Of a stretch of DNA of 64,000 nt, positions 1 through 11,942 are shown one piece after another. Every line of letters begins with the position of its first letter. Position 1 is the stretch's first letter. Origin of the DNA: Oscarella lobularis (taxonomy: Eukaryota > Porifera > Homoscleromorpha > Homosclerophorida > Oscarellidae). Location of the stretch: contig NC_089178.1 of assembly GCF_947507565.1 (NCBI RefSeq), positions 3,286,001-3,350,000 of the forward strand, in the 5' to 3' direction. The notes beneath the pieces are model-generated. The model did no database searches, was not told where the DNA came from, and saw nothing but the letters and a program-made list of their open reading frames with translations. Made by a program: the position numbers and the translations under genes.

Positions 1-1885
1 GAGCCAGTCCTTGAACTGGACCCTTCTGAGCAGCTTCAGACACAAATGACCAATCAAGCTATAATCAGAAATAGTAAGAAGAAATGAGACAATGGTTCTA
101 TTTCATATCTTGCCTTCATTGTGTCTCCCGGTGGACCCATTTCACCAGGAGACCCGGGTCGGCCATCTTCGCCTATCATCCCCTAGAAAAAGTTCACTAA
201 CAGGAATTTTTTTCTCGATTTATAGCTAACCTTTCTGCCAGGGAGACCGGGACTTCCTGGACGCCCATCTTGACCATCGGCGCCCTAATAATATTTTTAA
301 AAATTTTTTGACTAATTGTTATTGGCATATTTCGTACAGGATGTCCGGGACGTCCATCTGGGCCTCGAGCTCCAGTCTGTAAAAAGAACTCTAGTAGTAG
401 CAAACTTGGTGAACCCATTTTTTTTGAATTCTTACGTAGCCCTGAGCTGATTCACCAGTTTCACCCTTTTGACCCTTTTCTCCCTAAAGCACACTTTTTT
501 CCCCCATGATCGCACACGCATGCTGTTCGCCGAACCTGCGTGATTGGAATCAAGGGCTCCTGAATGACGCCAAACACCTCAGCGTCGTCGATGGGAGGCT
601 GGAAAAATATTTAGTCACGTGACGTATCGCGCTTTTCTCTACGTACCGGTCCCGGTGGACCGCCCGGCGTTTCTTCGTCGAATTCGCCTTGATCTGGCAA
701 AGGTCGAATAGGCGGCTCCTGTCGACGCAATCGACGTCGCGGCGTCGAGGACGAAATGACCGGCGCATCCGGGTCGTTGGAAAAGACGAGGTCTTGAAGG
801 AGACCCTGAAAAGAAAGAAATTCTCGCACGCGCACGAACGATGAGAATTGGGAGAGGGCGGGGAGGGTGGGCCCCTTGCCTTGTAATTGTCGTTGGCGCC
901 CAACGAACGGCCGATCATGATCGAACCGGTCGTGTCGATCGATTCGTCGGCGCGCGAGAGATCGAGCGTCGTTGCGAGCTCGCCGTCGACGTAGAGAGAG
1001 ACGGTCTTGTCTTTGACGACGAAGGCGAAGCGCACCCATTCGCCGGAAACGAGATTGACGCCGAGAAACGACCGCTCGAGTCCGTTGTAGACGAATAGCG
1101 GGTTTCGGCCGATTTCGACGCGAAGCAACGGCTCGGACGACGACGAATAGACGACGAGAAGGGTGGCGCGCGCGTTCTTTTGCGGCTTCGCCGTCACGAC
1201 GATGGAAAAGTCGCGCGGAAAGCCGTCGGGAAACACGGCGCTCGTTCCGATTGACAAATCGGCGTCGTCCGGCGCGATTTTGTACGCGATCTGATCGCTG
1301 TAGGGAAACGATTCATCGGCGATCGTGATTCCATCCGTTCCCACTGCGCTGAGCAGATCGACGCGCCATTCTAGAGAAAAATTAGACCGTATATATCGAC
1401 CCCGCCCCCGAGCTGCTCTTCTGGTTCGCCAAGACGCGCAACTTTTCGTCTTGCATCGACCAGACAGCGCTTTGTGCCTGTAGCCTGCTTTAGGTCGTCT
1501 GCGCAAACAGACCACTAAGTCATTAGTCGACTATTGTTTCGCACATTATAACGTCGAACAAAGCGCTACTGAGTCTCTTTTTTGCGTTCGAAGATGCGTT
1601 CGTCTAGCTAAGGGCGTCGCTCGTGTGCATAAAGTCGATGTTAGTAGAGCTTTAGAAGGCGTCGGTTTTCTCTCGCGATCATATAATCGAATCTCGTCCA
1701 AAACAATGCCCCCTCGCGTTCCGTTCGTCTCACCTTTGGCATTCGTTTTGCACAGAAGCAGCGCAAAGACTACGACCAGAAAGGTGGGTACACGACCCAG
1801 GAGCGATCTACGAGTGGAGAAAGGAGGGGTCGTCACCAGGTCGACGATGGCACGCGCGTCTTTTTCTCCCCCTTTACCTGTCCAT
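1..1885 (-). CDS. Fibrillar collagen with N-terminal TSPN/LamG domain (5' part; rest lies beyond the left edge)
   Basis: This is the start of a secreted, matrix-forming fibrillar collagen. I infer the start ATG at 1885 in an 8-nt exon (1878-1885), a 70-nt intron, and an exon from 1807 coding a hydrophobic signal peptide (LGRVPTFLVVVFALLL, then CKTNAK). The next exon (about 1371 down to 880) codes a TSPN/LamG-type beta-sandwich with features such as LLRVEIGRNPLF and SLYVDGELATTLDL. It ends at a GC-AG intron (879-806) leading into GLLQDLVF and an acidic, basic linker. Below about 660 come small exons of Gly-X-Y repeat (for example GEKGQKGETGE and GARGPDGRPGHP). The C-terminal COLFI domain is outside the window. 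The complete collagen gene at 2665-11466 lies directly upstream in the same orientation with the same domain plan, so the two look like a tandem pair. The family call is firm; the micro-exon start is inferred from reading frame and splice signals. Confidence 0.85.
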
Positions 1886-2664
1886 CGTCGCTCCACGAGC
1901 CGTCTTACTGAGAGGAAAGCACGTCTGTACCCTCTCGTTGCTCACTAGTCAGTCGAAGCGGGAATCCACCGCTCGGGCCAATGCGGAGCTTCGCACGGAC
2001 ACAATCCTCGGCCTGAGGGCGAAGGATCGATTTCAAAGGCGGAAACGCTTGCTGACAGCACGCTATTCTCCCACCTCCTTGCAGCGTATTGTCTCACTAA
2101 TTAGTTTGACAGGCGTGATTATCTTGTGGGCTTACCTAGACGAAAGCCGGGTGTTCGCGACGTGCTCGCTTCGTCTTTGTCGACTAGCTCTTCTGCTGCC
2201 CTTGTCAACGAAGAGTGGCTTCTTACGGGCAAGCGCGCTGTTTTGAATGAAAAAACGGGCGAGTTTTGGCACTTTCTCGCCTGCACGCACTTCGTAGTTT
2301 AGCATAATGCAATTAGGAGTGCCTCGAGTAGAAGCTGGTTCCCGTTCCCTGGCTGCTAACAAGCATCCACGTGTTGCAATCAAAAACGCGCCTCCTTCGT
2401 ACATGGTAACCTTCTTACTAGAATATTGACTGTCCCAAAAATGTACGGTTAAAATCTAGCGATACCTTTCTCAAAAAAACACGCACGAAAGAAGCAAGGG
2501 ACGGAAAGACAGTCTGACAAACAAGACGAAGACAGGAGACAAACAAGCAAAAAAGTGTTGATACAAAAACGATAATAAATCTACAAACTCCACGTGAACA
2601 GATTGTCAGTTCATTGATTTCATCTCTAAGTCATTTCTGCACAGCAACGCTAAGTGGAATAAGT
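1886..2664. other. Intergenic region between tandem collagen genes
   Basis: About 780 bp without a supportable gene. It must hold the 3' end of the collagen gene to the right and the promoter of the collagen gene to the left. Short open frames here lack splice-consistent homology. Two CACGTG palindromes occur (2368-2373 and 2591-2596), but both are several hundred bases from the 1885 start. Confidence 0.6.
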
Positions 2665-5600
2665 TTAAGCGAAGCACACTCGTCCAACGTCTATCTTTAT
2701 GCTGCGGCAATCGTTCGGTGGTGCAAAGTCAACAACTGGCAAAGGTAGCCTATCCAAATCTTCGGCCTTCAGCAAGTATTGTTGCGTCTAAAACGAATAG
2801 AATACAACTTCCTTTCGCCGCTGGACGAACGAGGGAACGCGCGGCACACTCACCGGACATTTTGTGCCTTCAACATTCTCCGGTGCGCTCGGCTTGAATT
2901 CGCCGCATGCGTGACCGCGGAATCGACCCGGCAATGGACTGGCCTCTTGCGTCGCGCCGCAGCACGAGTACGTGAAACTTTGTACGCCGCTGTCGCTGAG
3001 CATTCGCAAGAAACGCATTTGGACTTTGGCGACATCGTATTTGAACTGCCAAGCAAAGAAAAAAAGAATTCAATCTCGTGTGGCGCTGCTGGAGATACCC
3101 TTCTCTTTTCCTACCTCTTCGCCGCTCACGTCGCTAACCAAGGTGTCTTTAGAAACGGAGCCCATGAAATCAAACTAAACAAAAAGAAAGAACGCTGCAC
3201 ACGCAAGAAGAGCAGAAAACGAATCCTACGTACGTTTGTTGCATTGACGCACGTCCGATTGCCGCCACTAAAGTCGCAATAAACGTGGACGGCATCGAAG
3301 GAGCAACCCTCATTGGGATCTATCCAATAGTAGCCTAGAGAGAGAGACAGAAAGCGTCGATTGCGTGCATGGAATTATCTCATCGGAGTTTGGTGTACCA
3401 TCGTCTAGATCTGGATAACAAGCCTTCAAGTCCTTGCAGCTCATCGCTGGATTGTCTTTCGTTCCGTCCGGTTTCTTCGGCTCGGCAAGCGGGAAATCAT
3501 CAGGGTTCTGAAAAACAAGGCTTGAAACCAATTCAGCAACTCACGGTCATTGTCCAGCAAACCTTCTTCTCGCCTTGCGCAAACGGATCCAACGAGCCTT
3601 GCTTCGTCGAGAGATAGTACTGGTCGGTTCCGTCCTTGAACGTACCCGCGCCTTGCCCAGTGCCTGTCTCCGACGCCTAAACAAAAAGTCTCACCCCGCA
3701 ACAACAGCACAGATTTGGGCTACACTCACCGAAGGTCCAGGCGGTCCCTTTGCGCAAGAAAAACGCGGATAAATTTAAAACATCAAAAAAAATAGACAAA
3801 TCCTACCGGTGGTCCAGGAGGTCCCTAAATAAATTCAAAACGGTATTTAGGTATGGAGAACATCTTTTGGTAATTAAGCTTACTCGTTGTCCAGCAGGTC
3901 CTGGTCTTCCTGACGGTCCCTGCGGTCCCCTTTGTCCTTCCGGTCCTCGAGGACCCTACAGCGGATTTGATGACGTCAAATTTTTTACGAATTCGTACTA
4001 ACCGGTTTTCCAGGTGTTCCGTCCACGCCAGGGTTTCCGGAGTCGCCTTGTCGTCCCTTTCAAAAAAATACATCGCATCTCCCGGAACACACGTCACGTA
4101 GACAGGAAAAAAACACTTACCATGCTTCCCTTTATTCCAATAGGTCCTTCGGGACCGCGAGCACCTTCTTCTCCCTTGTAAAAAGTAAAAATGCTCTCAA
4201 CAAACATAAAACGAGAACGTATTCTATATACTCTTTCTCCTCTCGGTCCGATATCTCCCGGCGGTCCCTTCACACCGGCCGGTCCTTTATCTCCTTTCTC
4301 GCCCCGCGCTCCTGCAGTGCCAGGCTCGCCGGACGAGCCCTAAAGCGAACGCGGGATGAACAATGCGCACACGCAATCGCGGTTTTCACACTCACGTCTG
4401 TTCCGGGTGGTCCATCCAGACCCGGGCGACCTGTGTCACCCTTGGGACCCTGGTGGAAACACGAGCGCTCGTTTATCGGTCTCCTCTTCCCTCTCCTAAA
4501 AGACGTACCTCTACTCCCGATGCACCTGTTTCTCCTCTCGGCCCAGCCGGTCCAGTTGGTCCCTGAGAATACGGTCATATAGTAGAACAAAACACGTCCG
4601 CTTTATAATCACCCGTTCTCCTTGTTCACCGGCCTGTCCTGGCGGCCCAGGCGGTCCCGGGTTGCCCTGCATGAAATTAATAGAGCAAAAATCCAACGTC
4701 AAGAGAAATGAAATTACCGTTTTGCCTGGTGGTCCGCCACTGCCCGGAATTCCTGGTTCTCCAGGCGTTCCCTGCACGTCGAAGAAGATCAGAACGGACC
4801 CAAGAGTCAATATTGAATCAAACTCACCTCGCTTCCCTTCTCGCCTTTCGGTCCAATGTCACCGGCCTGACCCGCCGGTCCCTACGGAGAAAGAAGCGAA
4901 TTTAATTATCTGATATATTGACTTGAGACCAAAGAACTTGCCCTCGGTCCAGCGCCTCCGTTGTCGCCGCGCGCTCCTTCAGCGCCATCCTTTCCCTATA
5001 AGGACAACACCACACAAGTCAAATCAACGCGGGAGGGAGAAAATCGCGATAAGGGGAACGCACTGGCGGGCCTGGAGGACCGTTCACACCCTTTTCGCCT
5101 TTCGGTCCGGGAGGGCCCTGGAAGAGTAAAGTATAGAAAAATGACTTAAATAATGTACGCGCGAACTGACTATGGGTCCCTTCAAGCCCGCAGGACCTTG
5201 AGGTCCCGTTTCACCTGGTGAGCCCTGCAAAGAAAAGAACGTCAGTGGAAAACAAGTGCGGAAAAATAATCGTAATATATACAGGAGCGCCTCTCTCGCC
5301 GGGATCGCCTCTTTCACCGGATTTTCCGGCATCACCCTAACACGTAGCATTTTAGTGGGATAAAATCAAAGGGTTAAGAAAAGTGTTCTTTACTCTCGGT
5401 CCCTGAGGTCCGGGAGCGCCAATTCCACCACGCGATCCAGTTTCTCCCTTTTGACCAGTCGGTCCGGCAGATCCAGGCGGACCTGGAGGTCCAGTTGAAC
5501 CCTAGACGAGACAAATATTCAATAATACAACAAGAAAACCAAAACGAATCTTTACCCGTTCGCCAGCATCTCCCGGAGAGCCAATAGGACCGGGAGGACC

Positions 5601-8600
5601 CGGAAAACCCTATCCAAGACGACTCATTCACAACTAATACTTTATTCGCTAATTAAAATTTACTCTGTCGCCAGCTTCTCCCTGGTGTCCCGGGTCGCCC
5701 GGAGGACCCGATTCGCCCGGCAGACCAGTTGATCCAACGGTACCAGGAGGACCCCGTCGACCCGTTTGACCCTAGCAACGACAGTAAAGAATAAAAAAAC
5801 AAGCATATCGGTGCCATTTACCGAAGTTCCCTTAACGCCACTGCTGCCGTCTGTGCCAGGCTCTCCAGGAGCTCCCTAAAATAAAACGTAGACTCGAAAA
5901 ACATGGATCTTCTCGTCGTCGATTCTCACCGGCGGTCCTGATGGACCGGGCGGACCGTCGCTGCCGTCAGATCCGCGTGGACCCTTGCAGAAAAATTAGG
6001 CAAAGATAAGCCGACGCGTGCGCGATATACCGTGGTTCCTTTCGGTCCAGGCAATCCCCGAGATCCTGGCAAGCCGGAATTACCCTAGGATAAATAAAAA
6101 AGACGTCGTCTCTTTCCCGTCTAATGAGAGAAATGATATGGCGCACTTTTTCTCCTGGTGGTCCGTCTCTTCCAGCCTGGCCCTGAGCGCCTGGCGGACC
6201 CTGCAGAAAAATCAAAATCAGGCAAAATCCTACGTTGGAATTGTTACAACTCACCCGCGCACCGTCTTTGCCGTTCTCGCCGGCCGGTCCCTTTTCACCG
6301 TTATCTCCCTATACACAGAACAAAGACATTATACGCGAGCGCGCGAGTTTCTCTTCAAGACGTACTCTCGCTCCCTTTGGACCGTCTGGACCGGGCGCGC
6401 CTCGTTGTCCTGGCGCGCCAGGAAGTCCAGGAGGACCAATTTGTCCGGGCATGCCTTTCGGCCCCGTAGCACCCTAAATGCGATCAATTTATGAAACGAT
6501 ACATTTCGCCCCGGTTCGTCTCCTCTACAGGATTGCCGTGTTTTCCGGCGCTGCCCTTTTCTCCTCGTTCACCCTCGTCGCCCTAGAAACACAAGAAGCC
6601 AGGATTCAAAAAACAAACAAAAAGAAAATTTTCTCTTCACATACAGGAGCTCCAGGAGGACCGGGTGGACCTTGTTCACCCCGTTCACCCTTCAAAGACA
6701 AAAAAATTAAAAATTCTTTTTATTTAATTAGTTGACGACGCACCCGTGCGCCAGCTTGTCCGTGAGCACCACCTGAACCTTGTTCGCCTTTCGAACCGTC
6801 GCGTCCTCTTGCGCCGGTAGCACCTTGTTCTCCAGGAGGTCCCTATACAAAATATATAATAAATCTAGATATGCATGTGTTTTTTTCTTCCTCACAGCTG
6901 GTCCAGGAGGTCCCTGGTCACCGTTCTTTCCTCGCGGTCCTGGCAATCCCTACACAGTCAAAAACATTGAATGGAACGTAAGGAGTAGCGAGAAGTGCAC
7001 TTACAGGTGGTCCCGTTCTTCCGCTGCTTCCCGAGCTTCCGTCAGTGCCGGGTGTTCCCTTAGAAAGACTATATTCAGACAGAATTTAACGTGGTAATTT
7101 GTTTTGATTACGGGTTCTCCTGGCTCTCCGGCCGATCCGTCTTGGCCGGCTCTTCCGGTGTCGCCCTAGCAACAGAAGAGCAAATTCTCACAAATCCCCC
7201 TTGGCACTTTGTGTGTCCAGTTCACCTTTTCCCCTCTCTCGCCTGGAGGTCCTCTCGGTCCAGATACGCCCGTCGATCCCTGTGTAAAAACGGCGTGAAA
7301 AAAAACGCAGAAAAAAAGGCAAATTTCCTTACTCTTTCTCCCTGGGGTCCTCTCGCGCCATCGTCGCCTGGTTCACCCTAAGAAACGAGTAGTTATCCTT
7401 TGCAGATTGTCCGAATCGTTGCGAGCAAGTTACCGGCGGTCCAGGCCTGCCCGACTGTCCTGGATAACCCCTTGGACCAATCTCTCCCTAAAAGTGAACA
7501 CGGTGGAAGAACGCGAAGCGTTGCTCTAGGATAACTCACAGGCAGTCCTGTGGCGCCAGGCTGACCGTCGAGACCAGCAGCTCCCTTGAAAAGAGAAAGA
7601 AACGTTTTTCATTCAGGAAAAAAAATGCGTCTAATTGCTTGACTGACTCTCTTTCCTCGAGAGCCTTGTGGTCCTCTTCCTCCTCGCTCACCGCGCTCGC
7701 CTTTGGGACCGTGCTGACCCGGATATCCCGGCAAGCCGAGATTACCAATGCGACCCTAAGAAAAAAATTAAGATTCCATCAAAATTGCGAGCATTAGTGT
7801 TCTTACCTGAGGACCGGGCGCACCGGGCGTTCCAGGAGTACCAGGCATGCCTTGTTGACCCTAAAATGATAAAAATCAAATTAAGAAAATTAATTATTGC
7901 CAAAATTCTTAAACCTTTTGTCCGTCGTCGCCGTCCTTGCCGGCGGGACCCATCGGACCCCATTCACCCTTGAATCAGTCAAGTTACGTGCAAAGAAAAA
8001 GACTTCAACCAGGAGAGGGGCGCACCTTCTCGCCTTTTCCTCCCTTTTCGCCTTTCTTTCCGTAGTCTCCGGGTGCTCCCTGAGAAGTTCAATGACCGCG
8101 TGTTCAGTTTAATAAATCGCGGATGTTTCTCTTACTGGACTTCCTCGATCTCCGCTCACGCCTCTCGGTCCGACTTCGCCCTGTAAGAACAACCTATGTA
8201 TCCAAATAACGTGGGCCCTTTTTGTCTTACCTTGGGACCAGGCGGTCCCGTAGATCCCCGTTCACCAGGAACTCCTGGACTTCCCTAAAAAGAACGCTGT
8301 CTTTAAATTCTTTGTTGATGTTAATAAACGTACTCTTGAGCCTTTCAGACCGGGACTTCCTGGTAGACCAGATGATCCCTTTGGAAGGACGCTCTCAAAT
8401 CAAGTCATTGACGCAAGTAGAGAAGTGCTCACTGAAGTGCCTGGCGTTCCCGAATCTCCCGGCGTTCCGTCTTTTCCGGGATTCCCCTAACGAAAAAACG
8501 TAAAAAAAGCATCAAAAAAGTAAGAAGAAAAATCGCACCCGCATTCCTCTTTCTCCTGAAGGTCCCGGAGGACCAAAGTTACCCTAAAAAAGACGGAACA

Positions 8601-11466
8601 ATTTTTTTAACTCCTTGGCCCGTTTTCAGCTCATCCAGTCGTACTTTCTCTCCCTGTGCTCCTGGCGCACCCGTCGATCCGGGCAAACCACGCGGACCCT
8701 AAAAGATACTCACTCATAAAGATAAACGACGCATTTAATTAAACGTAGACACGTACAGGTTGTCCTTGTGCGCCCGGATCGCCCGATGGTCCCGGTGGAC
8801 CGATTGGCCCAGGTGGACCATCGGGTCCTCTCTGTCCCGGACTTCCTTGCGCACCCTGAATCAAACAATTCAACAATCAAGAAGAAAATATTGGGGGGAA
8901 AAAATATCATTAACGTACAGGTTGACCCGGAGGTCCAGGCAAGCCGTCTTTTCCGGAAGCTCCCTGTTGGGAAAGAAGGGTCACCTTATTTATCGACGTA
9001 ATCGTATATTTCTTCTCCAACCCTTTCTCCGTCATTTCCCGCTTTTCCCGGTTCGCCGGCCACACCAGGCGGTCCCTTGGGACCGTGCGTTCCGATCAAA
9101 CCCGGAGGTCCTTGATGACCAGGTATGCCTGGCTTTCCTGCCTGTCCTGGAATACCCGGTGGTCCTTGTCGTCCAACAGGACCCTAATAAAAGAAGAAAT
9201 GAATGTCGAAAAAAAGAAAATATCTGTTATTTGTGCGCACTGGCTCGCCGTCAGATCCACCTCTTCCTCTTTGTCCAATCGTACCCGGAAGTCCCTAAGA
9301 ATGAACGTCAAGAGGGCTTTGTTTATGTGAAAAAAGGGGAGCTTACTCGATAACCGCGCTCTCCGGGAGGACCCGTCAGTCCGTCGAGACCAGGAGGACC
9401 CTACAAAAAACACGAGATAATAAATGAATTGATGAAAGAATCGTTTTATATACGGGTGGTCCTCTTCGTCCAGCCGGTCCTGTTGGACCAATAGAACCCG
9501 GTTCGCCCTACAAAAAAATTCAAATTTGAAATATTTAAAATTTGTGAGCTTGCCTTCTGCCCGACAATGACGCTCGGAACGTTTGGTCCTTTGACAGACC
9601 CTGTTTTACCGTCCGGCCCTTTGCCACCCGCATTAGTCACGATATTGCTACCATCATAACCCTGAAAATTGACAAAAATGCTAACTGCGAAATATTCAAA
9701 GTTTTTTTTCCTACCGAGAAAACGATAGTAGGAGCTCCTGGCACGCCAGGCGGTCCTCGCGGACCTGGAAAACCTTCCGGACCTCGATCGCCCTACGCAA
9801 AAGGTTGCGTGCTGATTTTTTTAGCCGATTTGCTTTCTTACCGGAGGGCCTTTCGTTCCTGGCAGTCCGTTTACTCCCGGCAAACCGTCTCGACCCTGGA
9901 GACGGCGACAGAAAGTGAAAGTAGTGTTGTTGATGTGCGAAAAAGACTTACTGGAAATCCGTCTGGTCCCGGACGACCCGGTGGACCCGGCTTTGTGAGA
10001 ATGAGCAAACATGAAATGAGGAAGACAAAATGACCGTCAACTTACATCGCCATCAGTGACGCGTCCTCTTTCGCCTTTTTGGCCTTTTTGACCCTACGAA
10101 AGCGCGTAAGAGAACGTGCGTAGAACGGCGTAAAAAGTTACGCGCCTTGATGTTTTGCACAGCGATACCCGAAGCGCTTGATGTCGGCCCCTCTGGGTCG
10201 CCGGTCGGACACTCGTCGACGTAAGAACAATTATCGAAGGCTTCGCTCCCATCAACGTCAAATGTCAATGTTTGGAGCGTAGCAAGAGGCGACTACACGA
10301 GAAAAAGAAAATAAAATATTGTCGGTGGAGCGGAGAGAGAAAAACTCACCACCAAACCCGTCTCGCCTTGCCGACCGAGCACAACGAGCGCACCGTTGAC
10401 GGCAAACTCTCTCTCCGCCGCCGTATCGACCGGTGGAGGGAGCGGAGTGACTTCAGCCGGCAGAGAGCAATTGACTTTGACCTGAACCTGTCCACCGACG
10501 ACGTTAAAACTGAGACGGGTGAATCCGGGTCCCGTCACGTCGACGTTTGCAACTAGAAGGTCAGTGTCGGGAGGATTTCCCGCCCCGTTTTGCAGTCGCA
10601 GGGAGACGCCGTCTTGTCCGACGCTGACGCGTAGTCGCTCGTTCCCGTTACCGTCGTATACCGCTAGAACCGTCGCCGCCTGTTCCCAAAGACGCAGGCG
10701 AAGCTCGAACGAAAAATCGCCCCCGAAGCTTGCTTGGGAAACGGAGGGCGAGCCAACGTAGCCGCGACGCAGAACGTCGGTTAGCGACGCCGATACGCGC
10801 GCGTCTTTCGTCACTTCCCACGCGACGACGTCGTCGTCGTCGCACGATTCCGTGACGCCGCTCGGCAGATCTTTGACTCCGAGACCGCCGAGAAAATCGG
10901 TCGAGCCTACGATTGTTGTTTGGGGAGGAAAAGGAGGGATAAAAGACATGGAGTATTGTGCATGTCTTATGAAATTAGCTATTGACTTTGACAGAGACAG
11001 ACATAATGCGACCCGGTTTAGTAGCCGCTTCGCGCGACTTTCGCTTTTTAGAAGGCGCTACGATAGTGTATCGTTGCTGAATGTTTGTATCGAGTAAATA
11101 TAGCTACTTGAGCGCGTTTTTCTAGCGCTGCGAGCTGACTCGACGAATCGTGTCCTACGCGATCTCGCAGCTTGTGTCTGTAGCGCCTACGATTCGTCTA
11201 TCAACGCGCGATTGTCGGACGAAGCGTCAAAAACGCGAGAATTTGATGAAACATGCCGCGCGCGGATTACCTCGACCGGAATTGGCGAAACAATGAAAAA
11301 GGGGAGCCCATCCCGTTTGCGTCGGAGTCCCAAGGACGCGTTCGTGTGCGTCTTACTCACCGGCTGGAAGACAGAGCGGTTTCGTGGCCGCCTCGGCATG
11401 ATCGACGCAGGCGAGAAGAAGCGCCGCCACGGCGCCGATGCACAATCGAGCCCAATTCATCGCCAT
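2665..11466 (-). CDS. Fibrillar procollagen alpha chain, complete (signal peptide, TSPN/LamG, triple helix, COLFI)
   Basis: A secreted fibril-forming collagen chain. Exon 1 (11466-11361) starts [20 protein letters not shown], a signal peptide. Exon 2 (about 10906-10350) encodes a TSPN/LamG-like domain ([20 protein letters not shown]). A cysteine-containing linker exon follows ([16 protein letters not shown]). From about 10090 down to 3690 there are roughly sixty small exons, mostly near 45-54 nt, each starting with a Gly codon of Gly-X-Y repeats and separated by 40-60-nt introns, the classic fibrillar collagen gene pattern. The C-terminus is a COLFI propeptide: [68 protein letters not shown], and the final IDVGRVCFA before the stop at 2665. 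The cysteine pattern fits chain association and trimerisation. The TSPN-type N-terminus suggests the type V/XI/XXIV/XXVII-like clade rather than VWC-bearing chains. Exact exon count was not verified. Confidence 0.93.
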
Positions 11467-11942
11467 GCGTGAAATACCGAGCTGTCCGAGTCTCCGCTAG
11501 TCGTCCCGAATCGTACGATGCAAAAAGAGACCGGCCCCTCTGTCGCAAGGCGCTTTTCGGACGAGTGCGTTTTGTCCAGCCACCAGTTGGGCTGCAGGAG
11601 CTCAGGACCGCGAGACTCAATCTAATAAACCGATGTTTGTCCGGTTGGCCAATGAAAGACGGGACAATTGTTCTTAGATTTGCCCGTTTTGACGTTGGCA
11701 CCCGCCCCCGTGTGCACGGTCACCGTTCCGCGTACCGCTTCCCTCGGTTCGCCGCACGTGACGCTGCCCCCGCCCCGAGTGTGACCATTTGGTGAACATC
11801 TTGTCTATATAATGGACGCTGCGTCACAATAGATACGAGCACAGACGAAGCAACAACGATCAGCTACAAAAAAAAGTTACCAAAAACGCCAACTAAATGC
11901 TAATTTACTTGCATACAAACGATGAGAGTGGGTCCGTTCTTA
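11467..11942. promoter_or_regulatory. Upstream region of the collagen gene and 3' flank of the caspase gene
   Basis: About 475 bp with no convincing gene. It holds the promoter of the minus-strand collagen starting at 11466 and the 3' untranslated end of the caspase ending at 11943. A CACGTG palindrome lies at 11755-11760, 289 bp upstream of the collagen start codon, and an AT-rich TATA-like stretch lies near 11806-11815. Confidence 0.45.

Noticed and set aside
10293-11097. Plus-strand open frames over the collagen N-terminal exons
   Set aside because: They overlap the TSPN exon and its intron and have no spliced continuation.
11800-11830. TATA-like tctatataatg as a promoter for a plus-strand gene
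   Set aside because: No plausible plus-strand coding exon follows before the caspase 3' end.
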